DNA of 44,568 nt. Source: Falciphora oryzae (Eukaryota; Ascomycota; Sordariomycetes; Magnaporthales; Magnaporthaceae). A program made the position numbers and the translations under genes. Positions 43,401 through 44,568 of this stretch are shown here, piece after piece; positions within the stretch are counted from its first letter, which is position 1; each line of letters starts with the position of its first letter. The stretch lies in assembly GCA_000733355.1 (NCBI GenBank), contig JNVV01000004.1:925486-970053 (forward strand), written 5' to 3'. The notes below the pieces were generated by a model. The model worked only from the letters and a program-made list of their open reading frames with translations, was not told the origin of the DNA and ran no database searches.

Positions 43401-44227
43401 TTGAACGGGATGGGCGTCCGATGACCCCAACGACGCCATCGCCCTTTCGGGACACGAAATCGATGCCGTTTTTGCTAGACCTCCCGGCCACGGGACGAGG
43501 GCCAAGAGAGGTGCCAACGCCCCCGCGGAGTCCAGATCCCCCAGCCGGGGATGGACGGATTTTCGTCTTCTTTCCGCTCGTGATGGCACTTCATCCTCTC
43601 GTTCTTTCCTGCACTATCGAAGTCGCGGCGGAATAAGCGCCGCTGCGGCTGCAGGAATAAAGTTAGCAAAAAAGGTGCATCATGCACACTGTGTGTGGGT
43701 GGTATCCTACTGTCTGTCTGGTCTTGGGGCAGCACAGCCAACACGGGCCCTGTCCTGCCCTGTCCTGCCCTGTCCGGCTGTGCGTCTGTGCAGACCGGCG
43801 GCACGCGCTCACGCTGCAGTGAAGAGGGATCACAGGCACAGGCCAGCAGCCGACAGCGACCCTCCATGTCACTCGCTGGCATGCGGCAAGGGGGCGGCGG
43901 CGCCTGCCCGGTAGGAAGCTCGACGCTTATGCAGGTACCTGGAGCCTGCCGGTGCCCAGGCCAAGACCTGAGCTGACGGTAGACGGCTACAAAAGAACAC
44001 ATCATTGAAAAAAACTGCCGGTTTCCCGCGGCATAGCTGCCAAATATAATTACCAGTTGAAGCCCCAACGGGAAACCAACCGGGGCCGAAGAGCTGATGG
44101 GAAAAACAACGGTCAAGCAACAAGTGACATCCGTTGCCGCACTGAGCGTTTGGGAATGCAGATTAACTTGTGGCGCCCTAGCGAGAGACGGCCAGTTGGT
44201 GGCTTTGGCGTCGCAGAGTGGGTGAAA

Positions 44228-44258
<31 letters not shown>

Positions 44259-44568
44259 GGGCGATCTCGAGACATTACCATGATGGTCATGGAGAGTGAC
44301 AAAATCGACATCTACGTAACCCGTTCACGCATCTGCCACTCGTCCGTTCGGCAGTTTCTCTCTCATTGTCAGGATTGGTAAAAACGCATGCAAGCTGCCA
44401 GGGCTGGCCACCCCTTTTCGGCTCTCCCCTCCGCTCGTCTCTTCTGCCCTCCGTGACTCCCCACTCCACGTTTGCGGCCTGCTCCTATCGACGCCGATCA
44501 TTCGTGGAAACTGACAGCACGACAAACACATGCGATTGGCCGACACGGCACGCGCTGGACCGCCGCCC
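40483..44568. other. Gene-free region rich in homopolymer tracts
   Basis: Over 4 kb I find no supportable gene. Long ORFs here run through A or T tracts (poly-Phe or poly-Lys) and carry no domain. Tracts include A24 at 41821-41844, T28 at 44231-44258, A/G-rich runs near 42620-42645 and A12 near 43335. It may be the long upstream region of a gene beyond the window, but that cannot be seen. Confidence 0.5.
42110..42125. repeat. Perfect 16-bp palindrome
   Basis: ATGTCAATATTGACAT is its own reverse complement. It lies in the gene-free right arm. It could be a dimeric protein-binding site, but no known motif is claimed. Confidence 0.6.

Noticed and set aside
43745..43780. Short CTGTCCTGCC repeats as a possible CRISPR-like or regulatory array
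   Set aside because: Only about three degenerate 10-bp units without spacers; simple slippage repeat, and the organism is a fungus.
43475..44311. 278-codon minus-strand ORF
   Set aside because: It reads through the T28 tract as poly-Lys and has no recognisable domain.

Overview
The window looks like a chromosome segment of a filamentous ascomycete, most likely a member of the Sordariomycetes. Its single-copy genes are GC-rich. They carry short introns with GTRAGT-like donors, CTGAC-type branch sites and CAG/TAG acceptors. The set includes a lysine-biosynthesis homoaconitase of the fungal alpha-aminoadipate pathway, a Zn(II)2Cys6 transcription factor and Sec61 alpha. The transposons carry the C-to-T and G-to-A transitions expected of repeat-induced point mutation (RIP). 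The species cannot be named from the sequence alone.

Layout. Positions 1-959 hold nothing recognisable. A minus-strand gene for a secreted-type, single-pass, cysteine-rich membrane protein (2186 to 960, three exons) comes next, with a TATA-containing promoter of about 270 bp. That promoter is cut off by a transposon stack running from 2459 to 16415. The stack has three elements with readable ends: PIF/Harbinger element A (2459-5886, TTA duplications), PIF/Harbinger element B (5890-16415), and a chromodomain-type Ty3/gypsy LTR retrotransposon (7267-14335, 5-bp duplication AAGGT). The retrotransposon lies inside the Myb/SANT gene of B. A sits exactly in the TTA flanking the left end of B. A keeps an intact Myb/SANT-like ORF, but both Harbinger transposases and the retrotransposon polyprotein are dead, with many in-frame stops and altered catalytic residues and almost no frameshifts.

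The host genes to the right are a medium-chain dehydrogenase/reductase (17053-18256, +), a Zn2Cys6 transcription factor (21876 to 19424, -), homoaconitase LYS4 (23601-26221, +), tRNA isopentenyltransferase MOD5 (28093 to 26370, -), Sec61 alpha (28628-30292, +), a 1694-residue ABC-C transporter (32895-38137, +) and an Irc6/AAGAB-like adaptin-binding protein (39156-40482, +). LYS4 and MOD5 converge with about 150 bp between them. MOD5 and SEC61 diverge from a 534-bp interval. Positions 40483-44568 contain no supportable gene and are rich in homopolymer tracts.

The host genes are mostly unrelated housekeeping functions: lysine synthesis, tRNA modification, ER protein translocation, vacuolar-type transport and clathrin-adaptor assembly. 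This is not a biosynthetic cluster. Start codons of LYS4, SEC61 and the ABC transporter were resolved by finding very short first coding exons; the naive long ORFs begin at non-ATG codons inside introns. The most unusual content is the nested transposon stack and the contrast inside element A between an intact GC-rich ORF1 and a mutated transposase. No wholly new biological system was found that the sequence can support.
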